Shown here one piece after another: positions 28,322-29,370 of a stretch of 29,370 bases of DNA. The notes under the pieces were generated by a model. The model was not told the origin of the DNA. It made no database searches and saw only the letters and a list, made by a program, of their open reading frames with translations. A program made the position numbers and the translations under genes. This stretch comes from an uncultured Treponema sp. (GTDB lineage: Bacteria; Spirochaetota; Spirochaetia; Treponematales; Treponemataceae): positions 1 through 29,370 of the forward strand of contig CALFJF010000070.1 of assembly GCA_937877535.1 (NCBI GenBank), written 5' to 3'. Positions within the stretch are counted from its first letter, which is position 1, and every line of letters begins with the position of its first letter.

Positions 28322-28891
28322 ATGAAATCGAAAGTAAAAACGCTGTGGGAACTTTTCTCAATTTTTTTCAAAATCGGGATTTGCACGTTTGGTGGCGGTT
28401 ACGCAATGCTTCCTCTTTTGGAACGCGAACTTTCCGAAAAACGCGATTGGACTTCTAGCAACGAATTGCTTGATTATTTTGCAATCGGGCAGAGTACGCC
28501 TGGAATTATTGCAATAAACGTTGCGACTTTTATTGGTCATAAACGCGCAGGCACACTTGGCGGAATCGTTGCTACGGCGGGCATGGTGTGTCCGTCTGTT
28601 ATCATAATTACGATTATCGCAAAATTTATTTCAAATTTTTCAGAAATCGCTTGGGTTTCACGCGCACTCACTGGAATAAACGTTTCCGTGGCCGCTCTTT
28701 TGACGCATTCTGTTTTGTCTTTTGCAAAAAAATCGGTCAAAAATATTCTTGGATTTTGTTTATTCGTCATTTCGTTCATTTTGATTTTTGCATTTGGAGT
28801 CGGAACGATTTGGATAATTTTGGGAAGCGCGATTTTGGGCGTTGTTCTTGCAGGAATCCGAGGCGAGTTAAACGAGGTTGAGAAAAAATGA
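28322..28891 (+). CDS. Chromate transporter family protein, first half-size subunit
   Basis: 189 residues, one CHR domain. FKIGICTFGGGYAMLPLLERE and IGQSTPGIIAINVATFIGHKRAG are typical of CHR proteins; about five or six membrane helices follow. Short-chain CHR proteins are usually encoded in pairs and work together, as here with the next gene (ATGA overlap). It begins 3 nt after the malQ stop. Chromate export is known for some members only; in anaerobes the substrate is uncertain. Confidence 0.9.
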   Translation: MKSKVKTLWELFSIFFKIGICTFGGGYAMLPLLERELSEKRDWTSSNELLDYFAIGQSTPGIIAINVATFIGHKRAGTLGGIVATAGMVCPSVIIITIIAKFISNFSEIAWVSRALTGINVSVAALLTHSVLSFAKKSVKNILGFCLFVISFILIFAFGVGTIWIILGSAILGVVLAGIRGELNEVEKK

Positions 28892-29370
28892 CAGAAATTA
28901 TCGAATGGATGATTTTTCAGATTTCCTCAAGAAGCGTGGCAGGTATTTTTTGTCTTGTTGCGGTATTTTTTTACGTGGGGCTTATCACAATCGGCGGAGG
29001 ACTTGTTGCGATTACGGTCATGCAGCAAATCCTCGTTGAACGATTCAATCTCATTTCGGTTGATATGTTTTACAACATGGTTGCAATCAGCGAAAGCACG
29101 CCAGGACCAATGGGAATCAACATGGCAACTTACGTTGGAACGGAATTGTACGGCGTGGGCGGCGGCATTGCCACCACGGTGGGCGAAGTGTTGCCTTCGA
29201 TAATTTGCATTATTTTGATTGCAAAGTTTTTTGGAGCATTTTCAAAAAAAAGCGGCGTAAAAGCGGCTTTTTCCACGTTGCGCCCTGCCGTTACGGGAAT
29301 TATCGCGGTTGCCGCCGCAAAAGTCCTTTTGCTTTCTCTTGCCAATTTAGACGGCGCGACTTTTTCAAAT
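28888..29370 (+). CDS. Chromate transporter family protein, second half-size subunit (3'-partial)
   Basis: 161 residues to the window end. FFYVGLITIGGGLVAITVMQQILVE and ISESTPGPMGINMATYVG are the CHR signatures, distinct from those of the partner, consistent with antiparallel paired subunits. ATG overlaps the upstream TGA, indicating translational coupling. The end is outside the window. Confidence 0.9.
   Translation, partial: MTEIIEWMIFQISSRSVAGIFCLVAVFFYVGLITIGGGLVAITVMQQILVERFNLISVDMFYNMVAISESTPGPMGINMATYVGTELYGVGGGIATTVGEVLPSIICIILIAKFFGAFSKKSGVKAAFSTLRPAVTGIIAVAAAKVLLLSLANLDGATFSN

Overview
The window looks like chromosome of a Treponema-type spirochaete. The evidence is a BspA/TpLRR-type leucine-rich repeat protein, a DUF5312-like protein of a family I know from treponemes, FliM/MotA/FliG-derived sequences of spirochaete type, many lipoproteins, and a poly-G tract in a promoter region as in T. 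pallidum. No rRNA, tRNA, CRISPR array, transposase or integrase gene was seen. I could not run a similarity search, so the genus call is inference.

Layout. 1-2279: C-terminal two thirds of an MmeI-like type IIG/IIL modification-restriction enzyme, carrying an in-frame palindromic insertion. 2162-3391: three tandem units of about 410 bp. Each encodes on the minus strand a 26-residue hydrophobic peptide with a strong Shine-Dalgarno sequence and, convergently on the plus strand, a roughly 88-nt RNA with its own TTGACA-N17-TATATT promoter and intrinsic terminator. This is the architecture of a type I toxin-antitoxin system (holin-like/TxpA/Fst class). A fourth copy lies inverted at 23938-24255. 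3504-4767 (minus): pyrE and a 2H-phosphoesterase (LigT-like) gene. 5275-6369: leuB. 6651-9186: DUF5312-like gene and pgeF. 9413-12187: a DctP-type binding lipoprotein and a Cache/HAMP/GGDEF protein, behind a region with a G10 tract and a second good promoter. 12247-13473 (minus): GH105-like lipoprotein. 13571-15415: argS. 15491-15877 (minus): small secreted protein.

16115-23729 is an accessory region. It holds a protein with a FliM-like CheY-binding N-terminal peptide, a redox cassette (YwnB-like NAD(P)-binding protein, PNPOx-fold flavoprotein, Rrf2 regulator), and a cluster that looks derived from the flagellar motor. The cluster comprises a membrane-free protein made of the MotA cytoplasmic loop joined to the MotA C-terminal tail, a deleted and frameshifted paralogue, and two consecutive FliG torque-domain-like reading frames separated by one in-frame TAG. 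A secreted or anchored beta-rich protein, an LRR protein and a ParB-like fragment follow.

24276-29370 returns to ordinary chromosome: yfcE-like phosphodiesterase, SulP transporter, malQ, and two half-size chromate transporter genes (the second cut by the window end).

Two items deserve most attention: the tandem type I toxin-antitoxin array fused to the 3' end of a restriction-modification gene, and the orphan, soluble MotA/FliG/FliM-like set, which keeps the charged residues known to form the stator-rotor interface. Several unrelated palindromic repeat families (REP/BIME-like) are scattered through the window, two of them inside the coding sequence of the modification enzyme.
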